Source of the DNA: JBBATK01 sp039810585
GTDB lineage: Bacteria; Bacteroidota; Ignavibacteria; Kapaibacteriales; NICIL-2
Assembly (NCBI GenBank): GCA_039810585.1
Contig: JBDHXF010000004.1
Span: forward strand, 62,001-126,000
DNA length: 64,000 nt
Direction of reading: 5' to 3'
In this document: positions 16,364 through 25,861 of the stretch, one piece after another
How the letters are laid out: the number at the start of each line of letters is the position of its first letter
Position numbering within the stretch: the first letter of the stretch is position 1
Notes under the pieces: generated by a model
Database searches by the model: none
What the model was told of the DNA's origin: nothing
The model's input: the letters and a program-made list of their open reading frames with translations, nothing else
Made by a program: the position numbers and the translations under genes

Positions 16364-17422
16364 ATGATTGCATCTGATTTCAGCAGTAGCACTATCGAAT
16401 CTTGCTACATCCACTGCATACGTCCGGCGGATGAGAGCTCGACCTTTGTAGCAAGCATTGAACCCTTACCGATCGAAGAGTCGACCCAAGAGCTGATGCT
16501 GCGTTATTTGCTTTCCGGGTTGAAGACCGACGAGTTCTTTCACTTTGCGCATGAACAAGGTCTCGGCGCGCATCCGCTCCACCGCTTGGTGCGCGAGGTA
16601 TTTCACGATGCCACGTCGCTAGGAAGTCACTCGCGAGTCATAGGCGCACATCTGCATCACCTGATGTCCGGCAGCCCTGACACCGAGGTATTCATCGGTC
16701 TGACCCTCATTCGCGACGTTGTGTTGATTGATGAGGTCTTCGATGCCTTGTGTGTGTTTATCGCCGACAATCCGACCGATTTTCTGCAGTTGCGTAGCGC
16801 TGCACACAAGAACGACGCCGCAGTGCAGCTTCGTGCGATGCAAGGCTATGCACTGGACGGCGCGGACAAAATGTGTTTGATTATCAACACCGAAGAAGAA
16901 GACGGTTTTCGTGTCTTGAGTGCGGAGAAATCACGTCGCAACTCAGAAGTCCGCTGGTGGCGTGAGAGCGCCATGGGCTTGAAGGTTCTTGCCGACGGCT
17001 ACCATCAAACCCAGAGTTTTATGTCCACCACCAAAGAGTTTATCACCAAACAACTGCACGAGCAGCAGGAACTTCCTAAAGCCGAGACAATTGCATTACT
17101 CAACAAATCCATCGAGTACTTCCAGCAGCACGAGAAGTGTAACACCCGCGACTTTGCAGAACGTGTCTTTGAAGAGGCTGAAACGGCTGAGGCGTTTCAG
17201 CATTTTCAGGCTAAGAAGGCGGAAGACCGCGGTGAGAAAGTGATCAAGAATTTTGAAATCTCACCCAATGCCGTCAAGAAGCAGCAGAAGGTGTTTAAGA
17301 GCGTGCTCAAGTTGGATAAGAACTTTCACATTTATATCCACGGTGATCACGAGATGATCGAGCGAGGGACAGAGCGGGATGGGCGCAAGTTCTACAAGAT
17401 TTACTATAACAACGAGTCATAG
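16364..17422 (+). CDS. Nucleoid-associated protein, NdpA family
   Basis: 352 residues from ATG 16364; upstream in-frame sequence is unlike the family. The 37-kDa nucleoid-associated (NdpA/YejK) family is present in many bacteria and binds DNA non-specifically; the role is poorly known. Seen here are the typical acidic central part (MCLIINTEEEDG, then VRWWRESAMGLK) and the conserved C-terminus FKSVLKLDKNFHIYIHGD followed by a basic RDGRKFYKIYY ending, as in Bacteroidota members. No ribosome binding site is evident. It is followed by a PD40 protein gene after 113 bases. Confidence 0.85.
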   Translation: MIASDFSSSTIESCYIHCIRPADESSTFVASIEPLPIEESTQELMLRYLLSGLKTDEFFHFAHEQGLGAHPLHRLVREVFHDATSLGSHSRVIGAHLHHLMSGSPDTEVFIGLTLIRDVVLIDEVFDALCVFIADNPTDFLQLRSAAHKNDAAVQLRAMQGYALDGADKMCLIINTEEEDGFRVLSAEKSRRNSEVRWWRESAMGLKVLADGYHQTQSFMSTTKEFITKQLHEQQELPKAETIALLNKSIEYFQQHEKCNTRDFAERVFEEAETAEAFQHFQAKKAEDRGEKVIKNFEISPNAVKKQQKVFKSVLKLDKNFHIYIHGDHEMIERGTERDGRKFYKIYYNNES

Positions 17423-17505
17423 TCCCCATGCAGGACGTCCCTTTATACCACCACACGAACTCCGTCAGCTCACTCGACGCAACGCCGACACCACGCGACG
17501 TGTCA

Positions 17506-17543
17506 GCGCGAAGCGCGCACGTATTGAAATCCGTCATGACGGT
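17506..17543. repeat. AATACGTGC dispersed element, copy c
   Basis: GCGCGAAGCGCGCACGTATT (17506-17525) is identical to copy e. It continues as GAAATCCGTCATGACGG, ending in the 12-base palindrome CCGTCATGACGG (17531-17542) that contains the start codon of the next gene. Confidence 0.75.
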
Positions 17544-18891
17544 CCTTCGCTTCGCAATCGTGGTGTTGAGTGTGCTGTGCACGACAATTCCGCGGCTCAA
17601 TGCTGCCGGTGCGCCAACGGTGTTTTTGATTGGAGAGCCAATAGTGGAAGCGGACACAGTGGCATCTGCTGCACATTTTCAACGCACGATAGAGCGTTTG
17701 CAGCGAGTGCAGGTTGTCAATCTGGGACCACTTATCAACGGTCCGGGTGTTGACTACGCGCCGCGAGTCAGCGCCGACGGACGCAGCTTTGTGTTTCTTT
17801 CTGACCGACCCGGAGGTTGTCACGACAACCATTCGTCCACAAGCATCGACCTGTGGATGTGCGCGCTTCGTTGTTCAGCCGATGAATACGCACCCGCTTC
17901 GCGGCTGCCGGATTCGGTGTGGAATGTCAATGCGCTGCGCTCGCAACACGACATCAACACTCCTGCGAACGAGGGCAGTGCGACGCTCAATGCCGATGGC
18001 AGCTCGTTGGTGTTCAGCGCGTGTGATCGTTCGGCGCACACGTCGGGATGCGAGCTCTTCGAGTGTACGCGCAATGAGCGTGGCGCATGGTCAGCCCCGG
18101 AGGCGCTGCCGCCGGCCATCAACTCGAGCTCATGGGAAGCCGATCCGAGTTATTCAGCCGATGGCAAGAGCTTGTTCTTTGTGCGGCATGCAACGGCCGC
18201 CGATACGGAATCATCGCGACCGGCAAGCGAGCTGTTGTGTGCACGATTAGCGCCACAGCAATCTGAACGTCGTGCGACGATCGTAGCACTCGATACTCTG
18301 CATCAAATTTCTCGATTCAAAGATTTGGCGGCACCTTTTTTGTGTGCCGATGCGCGCACACTCTTTTTAAGCATGAGCGATGCACCGGATGCGAAGGGAC
18401 GGAAAGATGTGGTGCTGTTTTATCGCGACAGTGCTCATACCTGGCAAGGGCCGGTGGACGCGGGACCGATTGTGAACTCGAATGAGGACGATTCGTATCC
18501 CTCGATGGCGGCGGATGGTCGTGTGCTGTTTTTCTCTTCACGTCGTGAGGATCTAACCCACTACGGCGACGCCGATATCTACGCCGCCTTTGTGCCGCAA
18601 CGAGGAGCTGTGAATGCTGCTAGCGATGGCTCAGATTTGCAGATCCTATCGGTCAGCAGTATGGACTCCAAGGCGCATTTCAGCATTCTCAGCCACACCT
18701 CGGATTCGGTGCACTGCTGGGTTTCGACACTCAGCGGAGCGCGTTCATCAGCCCCGACAACTTTTGTACGATATAGTCCGCGCCTCAGCGGCGTTGAACT
18801 TGATCTAAGAAGTTTGAGCGAGGGCTTGTACACCCTGCACCTTGAACATGGCAGTACAGAACAGGTACAGCTTTTCGCGCTGAAGCGATAA
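17536..18891 (+). CDS. PD40 beta-propeller protein, probable T9SS cargo
   Basis: 452 residues from ATG 17536; an upstream ATG at 17428 is possible, but the chosen start gives a clean signal peptide (TVLRFAIVVLSVLCTTIPRLNAAG). The body contains several PD40/WD40-like repeats, e.g. DYAPRVSADGRSFVFLSDRPGG, ADPSYSADGKSLFFV, DSYPSMAADGRVLFFSSRR. The C-terminus (LRSLSEGLYTLHLEHGSTEQ ending in LFALKR) resembles a T9SS sorting domain. Unlike the related gene at 42702, it has no OmpA domain. Function is unknown; it is likely exported. The start codon lies within a dispersed repeat. Confidence 0.75.
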   Translation: MTVLRFAIVVLSVLCTTIPRLNAAGAPTVFLIGEPIVEADTVASAAHFQRTIERLQRVQVVNLGPLINGPGVDYAPRVSADGRSFVFLSDRPGGCHDNHSSTSIDLWMCALRCSADEYAPASRLPDSVWNVNALRSQHDINTPANEGSATLNADGSSLVFSACDRSAHTSGCELFECTRNERGAWSAPEALPPAINSSSWEADPSYSADGKSLFFVRHATAADTESSRPASELLCARLAPQQSERRATIVALDTLHQISRFKDLAAPFLCADARTLFLSMSDAPDAKGRKDVVLFYRDSAHTWQGPVDAGPIVNSNEDDSYPSMAADGRVLFFSSRREDLTHYGDADIYAAFVPQRGAVNAASDGSDLQILSVSSMDSKAHFSILSHTSDSVHCWVSTLSGARSSAPTTFVRYSPRLSGVELDLRSLSEGLYTLHLEHGSTEQVQLFALKR

Positions 18892-18989
18892 AACACACTT
18901 TCCCACCATCGAAACTGGAAATCGCACGTCGAGCACTGAGCGTGAGTCGGGCACCTGCTGCGCAACACCGAGCGCGATCGACATATACC

Positions 18990-20156
18990 CTATTGGTTCA
19001 CAAACTGTTTGATGAGTTCAACTACGTGCACGATTTGTTCCGGTTGAAGTTCGGGGAAGATGGGAAGTGCAAGGGTCTCAGCAGCCAGACGATTGGCGAC
19101 CGGGAAATCGGCATCCTTGCAGCCCAGTGAGGTGAAACACTCCTGACGATGGAATGGAACGGGGTAGTAAATTTCCGAGCCCACACCATTGGCGCTCAGG
19201 AATTGCCGTAATTCATCACGACGTTGCACGTGGATGACGTATTGATTGTAGATGTGATAGTTCTTCGCGCCGGAGTCGCGATACACAGCAGCCGGAAGCC
19301 GTACTGCATCATGCGCACCGAACTCGAGTTGACCTTCAGAGCTGGCTAGTCCCTGCTCCATAAAGCTGCGGGTATAGAGGTCGGCATTGCGACGTCGCGC
19401 CGCGTGCCAATCTTCCAAATGCGGAAACTTGACGTTCAGCACGGCCGATTGCATCTCGTCGATACGGAAGTTGCCACCGATAAACTTGTGGTAATAGCGT
19501 GGCTCCATGCCATGGTTGCGCATTTGCTTGAGCTTGACGTAGAGCGCTTCATCGTTGGTAACCACTAAGCCGGCGTCTCCAAAGGCACCAAGATTTTTCG
19601 TGGGATAAAAAGAGTAACAGCCCATGAGTCCCATCGAGCCCACTTTCTTGCCATTCTTATACTGCGTCCCGAGAGCCTGCGCAGCATCTTCAATCACGGG
19701 GATACCGAATTCGTTGGCGATACTCAGCAGAGCGTCCATATCCGCGCTTTGACCATAGAGATGCACCGGCATAATTGCTTTTGTCTTAGGCGTGATGGCA
19801 CGACGCACAGCCTCGGGGTCGATATTGAAGGTCACCGGGTCACTATCGACAAACACCGGCACGGCATGAAGGCGGGCTACTGTTCCGGCTGTGGCAAAGA
19901 ACGAATAGGTCGGCATAATCACTTCATCCCCGGGCTGAATGTCCAACGCCATGAGCGCCATCAACAAAGCATCCGTACCGCTGGACACGCCAACGGCATA
20001 GGAGCAGCCGCAATACTCGGCAAGATCTTTCTCGAGTTTGGCGGTTTCTTGTCCTAAGATCAGCATCTGTGTTGAAGCCACACGCAGTACAGCTGCCTCA
20101 CACTCTTGTTGGATGGTGGCGTACTGCAACTTCAAATCGAGCAAGGGAACTTTCAT
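18990..20156 (-). CDS. DegT/DnrJ/EryC1/StrS-family aminotransferase
   Basis: 388 residues from ATG 20156 (VPLLDLKLQY is the usual family N-terminus). PLP-dependent enzyme that typically aminates nucleotide-linked keto-sugars for surface polysaccharide or makes amino sugars. Conserved residues: GVSSGTDALLMAL phosphate-binding loop, PVIEDAAQALG with the pyridine-N Asp, and the Schiff-base Lys187 in FYPTKNLGAFGDAG. No sugar-pathway partner is adjacent, so the substrate is unknown. The upstream in-frame sequence overlaps a repeat cassette and is not coding. Confidence 0.92.
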   Translation of the reverse strand: MKVPLLDLKLQYATIQQECEAAVLRVASTQMLILGQETAKLEKDLAEYCGCSYAVGVSSGTDALLMALMALDIQPGDEVIMPTYSFFATAGTVARLHAVPVFVDSDPVTFNIDPEAVRRAITPKTKAIMPVHLYGQSADMDALLSIANEFGIPVIEDAAQALGTQYKNGKKVGSMGLMGCYSFYPTKNLGAFGDAGLVVTNDEALYVKLKQMRNHGMEPRYYHKFIGGNFRIDEMQSAVLNVKFPHLEDWHAARRRNADLYTRSFMEQGLASSEGQLEFGAHDAVRLPAAVYRDSGAKNYHIYNQYVIHVQRRDELRQFLSANGVGSEIYYPVPFHRQECFTSLGCKDADFPVANRLAAETLALPIFPELQPEQIVHVVELIKQFVNQ

Positions 20157-20248
20157 GGAGAGATCGTAAAAGTGGTGATAACAGAACGCAAAATTACGAC
20201 CCCACAAATCCTGGACATTCAGTTTTTCCACAGCCGTGTTGCGGACCA

Positions 20249-20338
20249 AAGCGAGTGGCTCGCTTTTTGGGTCCGGCGTGGAAAAACACGCGCGAATGAT
20301 CAAAAAAACCACGATTGTTAAAAAAGCGAGCCACTCGC
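20249..20338. repeat. Inverted-repeat cassette 1 (GCGAGTGGCTCGC ends)
   Basis: Left end AAGCGAGTGGCTCGCTTTTT (13-base core at 20251-20263), right end AAAAAGCGAGCCACTCGC (core 20326-20338), the exact inverse. The two ends are separated by 62 bases. Each end is also an imperfect palindrome (GCGAG/CTCGC). Confidence 0.85.
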
Positions 20339-20348
20339 CTCCGCCTCG

Positions 20349-20438
20349 AAGCGAGTGGCTCGCTTTATGAATAAAGAGACATGAAATCGTTGATTCCGCA
20401 TCGCCTGAGCCCTTTCCGCAAAAAGGCGAGCCACTCGC
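20349..20438. repeat. Inverted-repeat cassette 2 (GCGAGTGGCTCGC ends)
   Basis: Same ends as cassette 1 (cores 20351-20363 and 20426-20438), again with exactly 62 bases between them, but the inside sequence is different. It starts exactly 100 bases after cassette 1. Confidence 0.85.
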
Positions 20439-20523
20439 TTGCGAACGACCAGTATTTTTGTGACTGCAATAAAAACATCACGCGGTTGGTTGGGTGTTGG
20501 GTATTACCATTGGGGAGATCTGC

Positions 20524-22668
<2,145 letters not shown>

Positions 22669-22725
22669 GAAGAATCTCCGGAAGGACATTATTTCGGGAT
22701 CCATGCTGTTTACGATGATGAGAAT

Positions 22726-24507
22726 ATGACGCGACACGCAGGCTCCGCATACCGACTACTTCGTGCTCTTGGTCACTGTCTGCTGCTGAGCGCGGCTTTG
22801 CTGCCCTTGGCATGTAAGCAGCATCGAGGACTGCATCCTGCGAGTTTGCGGGAGATAGCTGGAGGACGCTATCGTGGTGGTACCTTTCGCGTGAATGAGA
22901 ACGGCGAGTTACGCAGCCTGGATCCAATTGGCGTGAACGATGTTACATCGTCTCACCTCACCGAGCAGATTTACGACCAGCTCCTGTATTTCGACGAGCA
23001 CTTAAATCTCACCAATGAATTGGCGGAGCAATGGGAGATATCACCTGACGGTAAAACCTATATCTACCATCTGCGCAAGGGCGTCGTATTTCAGGACGAT
23101 CCCTGCTTTGCGGGAGGTGTGGGACGTGAGCTAGATGCCTACGACGTGGTCTACTCCTTCAATCGAACTTGTGACGCTCGAACCAAAACCTTGTGCTCAG
23201 AGTTCTTTCGCGGCAAGGTGGTGGGAGCCGATGAGTATTACGAGGCCACCGGAAAATGTAAGCAAGGTGAGAACCCGACGGTGCCCGCTGTAAAGGGTTT
23301 TCGAGCGAGCGACCGCTATACCTTCGAGATCGATTTGATTGAACCTTTCGGCCCATTTGAATATATGGTGGCTCTCAACTCCAGCGCCATTGTACCGCGT
23401 GAAGCGGTGGAACATTACGATAAGGATTTCTTCCGTCACCCCGTGGGAAGCGGTCCCTTCAAGTTCGATCACTGGACGCCGGATATTGAATGCGACTTGG
23501 TACGCAATCCAAAGTACTGGAAGCACGATTCGTCAGGGAACCAACTTCCCTACTTGGACGGAATCCATACCACGTTTATGAAGGACGACAAGATCCAGCT
23601 CCTCGAATTCCGCGAAGGAAACTTGGATGAGTCGTACCGAATACCCATCGAGTTTTTCAGTAGCATGATTGATGAGAATAAAAATCTCAAGCCCGCGTTC
23701 AGTGCGTTCAGGTTGCTTCGGACCATGGCGTTGAGTTCGCAGTACTATGGCATGATGACGAAGTCTGATGTCTTCCGCGACAAGCGGGTTCGACAAGCGT
23801 TCAGCTACGCTATCGATCGGGCACGTATTATTCGCTATGTGCTCAAGGGACAAGCTGGCGCACCAGCCATTCATGGTCTTGTACCGCCAACGATGCCGGG
23901 CTATGCGTGTGATAGTGTTGTAGGGTACGATTTCAATCTAGCCAAAGCACGCTCATTACTAGCCGAAGCGGGTTATCCCGGAGGCAAGGGCTTTCCGCCG
24001 GTGACCCTTCAGCTCAATGCCGGTGGCGGACGCAACACGCTCATTGCTGAGGCAGTGCAAACCATGTTGATTGAAAATTTGGGTGTGCATTGCGACCTCA
24101 AAATGGTGGAGTTTGCCAAGCACTTGGATGCCATCGATCATGGTAAAGCCGAGTTCTTCCGTCTTGGTTGGGTGGCAGACTATCCGGACCCGGAGAGTTT
24201 TCTCAACCTGTTTTACGGAAAGCTTGTTCCGCAGAGCTTCGATATAGCATCGCCTCAGAACAATACGCGCTATCAGAATCCGGCCTTTGACCAATTGTTT
24301 GAAAAGGCGAGAATGACCTCAGACCGAGATGCCAGGAACGAACTCTACCGACAAGCGGAGCAGATAGCGATGAACGACGCCCCAATGCTGCTCACGTTTT
24401 ATGATGAAGACTACCGCTTGGTACAGCGCTACGTGGAGGATTATCACAACAACCCGATGGATAAGCGACCCTACGTCTATGTGTGGTTCAACAAGACGAA
24501 GTTTTGA
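22726..24507 (+). CDS. ABC transporter solute-binding protein, family 5 (peptide type)
   Basis: 593 residues. The N-terminus is basic then hydrophobic, ending LLPLAC with Cys30, a lipobox-like site, so it is likely a lipoprotein. The mature part fits SBP_bac_5: RSLDPIGVNDVTSSHLTEQIYDQLL, DGKTYIYHLRKGVVFQDD, HPVGSGPFKF and VRQAFSYAIDRARI are typical blocks, and the C-terminus has LGWVADYPDPESFL. Peptides or similar ligands are likely. No permease or ATPase genes are adjacent, so the transporter partners must be elsewhere. It follows the Fe-S oxidoreductase after 57 bases, possibly in the same transcript. Confidence 0.9.
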   Translation: MTRHAGSAYRLLRALGHCLLLSAALLPLACKQHRGLHPASLREIAGGRYRGGTFRVNENGELRSLDPIGVNDVTSSHLTEQIYDQLLYFDEHLNLTNELAEQWEISPDGKTYIYHLRKGVVFQDDPCFAGGVGRELDAYDVVYSFNRTCDARTKTLCSEFFRGKVVGADEYYEATGKCKQGENPTVPAVKGFRASDRYTFEIDLIEPFGPFEYMVALNSSAIVPREAVEHYDKDFFRHPVGSGPFKFDHWTPDIECDLVRNPKYWKHDSSGNQLPYLDGIHTTFMKDDKIQLLEFREGNLDESYRIPIEFFSSMIDENKNLKPAFSAFRLLRTMALSSQYYGMMTKSDVFRDKRVRQAFSYAIDRARIIRYVLKGQAGAPAIHGLVPPTMPGYACDSVVGYDFNLAKARSLLAEAGYPGGKGFPPVTLQLNAGGGRNTLIAEAVQTMLIENLGVHCDLKMVEFAKHLDAIDHGKAEFFRLGWVADYPDPESFLNLFYGKLVPQSFDIASPQNNTRYQNPAFDQLFEKARMTSDRDARNELYRQAEQIAMNDAPMLLTFYDEDYRLVQRYVEDYHNNPMDKRPYVYVWFNKTKF

Positions 24508-24532
24508 GTTGATGAAGTGCACGGGCAATTCG

Positions 24533-24575
24533 TTGCTCGAGTGTGCCGGTTGTTGATTGCTCGAGTGTGCTGGTT
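24533..24575. repeat. Two-copy 24-nt tandem repeat
   Basis: TTGCTCGAGTGTGC followed by C/T and GGTT occurs at 24533-24551 and 24557-24575, period 24. It fills most of the gap between two convergent genes. Confidence 0.75.
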
Positions 24576-24576
24576 C

Positions 24577-25434
24577 TTAATGGAGGAAGATCGAGGCAAT
24601 AGCCACGAGCAGCGCAACGCCGCCTAGTATGATTCCCGGAAGATTTTGCTGAGATCCTTTGCCTTTCATCGTGCGTAGCTGACGTTCCACGGTGTGAATC
24701 TCCAACCGTAGTCCGTTCAAGCGATCGTGCAACACGCCATCGGCCATCATTCCTTCAACAACGGATTTCACGTGAATATTGAGATCGGAAACAAACTCCT
24801 TGTTCTTCTCTTCCATTGCTGAGGCTTTTTCCTCAATCACTTCGTCGATTGACTGCGTTGCCGTTTCGAGAAGCGCCTTAGTATCTGCGATGCGTCCCTT
24901 GATCTTCGCCACTTCGTCGCTGATTTGCATAAACTCCCGTCGGTGCAAATCTTGGATGCTCACCAAACGCCCGTCAAAGGAGCTGAGTTCAGTGAGTACG
25001 GCTTTGAGCCGACGATCGATATTCTTGTCTTGCGTGACGAATGTCGTCTCTACTTCGCTCTTAACGAACTGCTTAACCGATTGAACAACAGTATCCAGCT
25101 CAATCGTTTTCTTCTGAAACCCTTGTTTTAATTCGGTCAGACTAAGCTTAAGACGTTTGATATCCTCGAGTTCCTTGTGCACTTCATGCACAAAGTTGAT
25201 GCGTCGTTGCAAGTCGTCGAGAGCGGAATCGGATCGCTGTCGTGCGCTGACTAATTCCTCTGTCGATGAACCTCGAAAGTCTTTTAACGACCGAAGCATC
25301 TCGGTACGCAAATCGTCTAATTCGCGGGTTTTGCGACGGATGAGGTTAAACAACTCTACGTACTCGTCGGCCTGGTGATGAACCTGGTCGAAGAGGTCGA
25401 TGAGTTCGTGACTTAGGGCAGGTTGCGCATGCAT
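24577..25434 (-). CDS. Unknown coiled-coil protein with C-terminal membrane anchor
   Basis: 285 residues. Not recognised. The body is charged and helical with long heptad-like stretches (about residues 25-240). The last ~20 residues are a single hydrophobic helix (LPGIILGGVALLVAIASIFLH) preceded by a basic stretch, so it is tail-anchored with the bulk in the cytoplasm. ATG 25434 lies inside the end of the upstream gene (22-base overlap), which implies coupled translation and joint function. It could be a structural or division-related protein; nothing specific is supported. Confidence 0.7.
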   Translation of the reverse strand: MHAQPALSHELIDLFDQVHHQADEYVELFNLIRRKTRELDDLRTEMLRSLKDFRGSSTEELVSARQRSDSALDDLQRRINFVHEVHKELEDIKRLKLSLTELKQGFQKKTIELDTVVQSVKQFVKSEVETTFVTQDKNIDRRLKAVLTELSSFDGRLVSIQDLHRREFMQISDEVAKIKGRIADTKALLETATQSIDEVIEEKASAMEEKNKEFVSDLNIHVKSVVEGMMADGVLHDRLNGLRLEIHTVERQLRTMKGKGSQQNLPGIILGGVALLVAIASIFLH

Positions 25435-25736
25435 GTTGCGGCCTTGTCGTAAAAGTGTTGTAATGCTCTGGACAAATCTCCCATCAGTTCTTTTTCCAAG
25501 CCTTGATCTTCTTCCGCGCAGTAATCCAACATCAGCCCCAACATGAGTTTGCGGAACTCATGGTTGGAGTGAAACTCGTCGTGCATATACCGATCTAAAA
25601 AACTCTGGAGCGAGCCCATTTCGGCTAACTCTTCGAAATAGCTATGCGGACCCAATCCACCCTGGGCAGTGGAGAGTCGCCGTTTGTCTGCCAGTTGTGA
25701 ATCGGGGGTCGTTGCAGGCATAGCGTTGTGAGACAC
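25413..25736 (-). CDS. Unknown small acidic protein
   Basis: 107 residues from GTG 25736, or 102 from ATG 25721 (PATTPDS...). Not recognised. Predicted mostly helical in the second half (FEELAEMGSLQSFLDRYMHD through ALQHFYDKAATCM), no signal peptide or membrane segment. It ends inside the start of the tail-anchored coiled-coil gene. The two form a two-gene unit divergent from rel. Confidence 0.65.
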   Translation of the reverse strand: MSHNAMPATTPDSQLADKRRLSTAQGGLGPHSYFEELAEMGSLQSFLDRYMHDEFHSNHEFRKLMLGLMLDYCAEEDQGLEKELMGDLSRALQHFYDKAATCMRNLP

Positions 25737-25861
25737 TACGGGGTCTCTTTTTTATGAGCGACAATGCAGTCGCCAGAGATTATCGGAAGAAGTGATTTCG
25801 GACTTGACTTATTGTGTTCTTTTTATGATTTTGCACAAAAAAGCAGGAAAATCGCGGTGGA

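Larger units (their letters stand above)
20157..20523. other. Divergent intergenic region with repeat cassettes
   Basis: 367 bases between the aminotransferase and the Fe-S oxidoreductase genes. It should hold both promoters. About half of it is occupied by two inverted-repeat-bounded cassettes (20249-20338 and 20349-20438). No gene is seen. Confidence 0.65.

Noticed and set aside
20157..20312. N-terminal extension of the DegT aminotransferase
   Set aside because: It would run through a repeat cassette and the true family N-terminus begins at 20156.
23815..23840. Another AATACGTGC copy (GGGCACGTATTATTCGC)
   Set aside because: It lies inside the binding-protein coding sequence and encodes conserved residues (RARIIR) with no hairpin.
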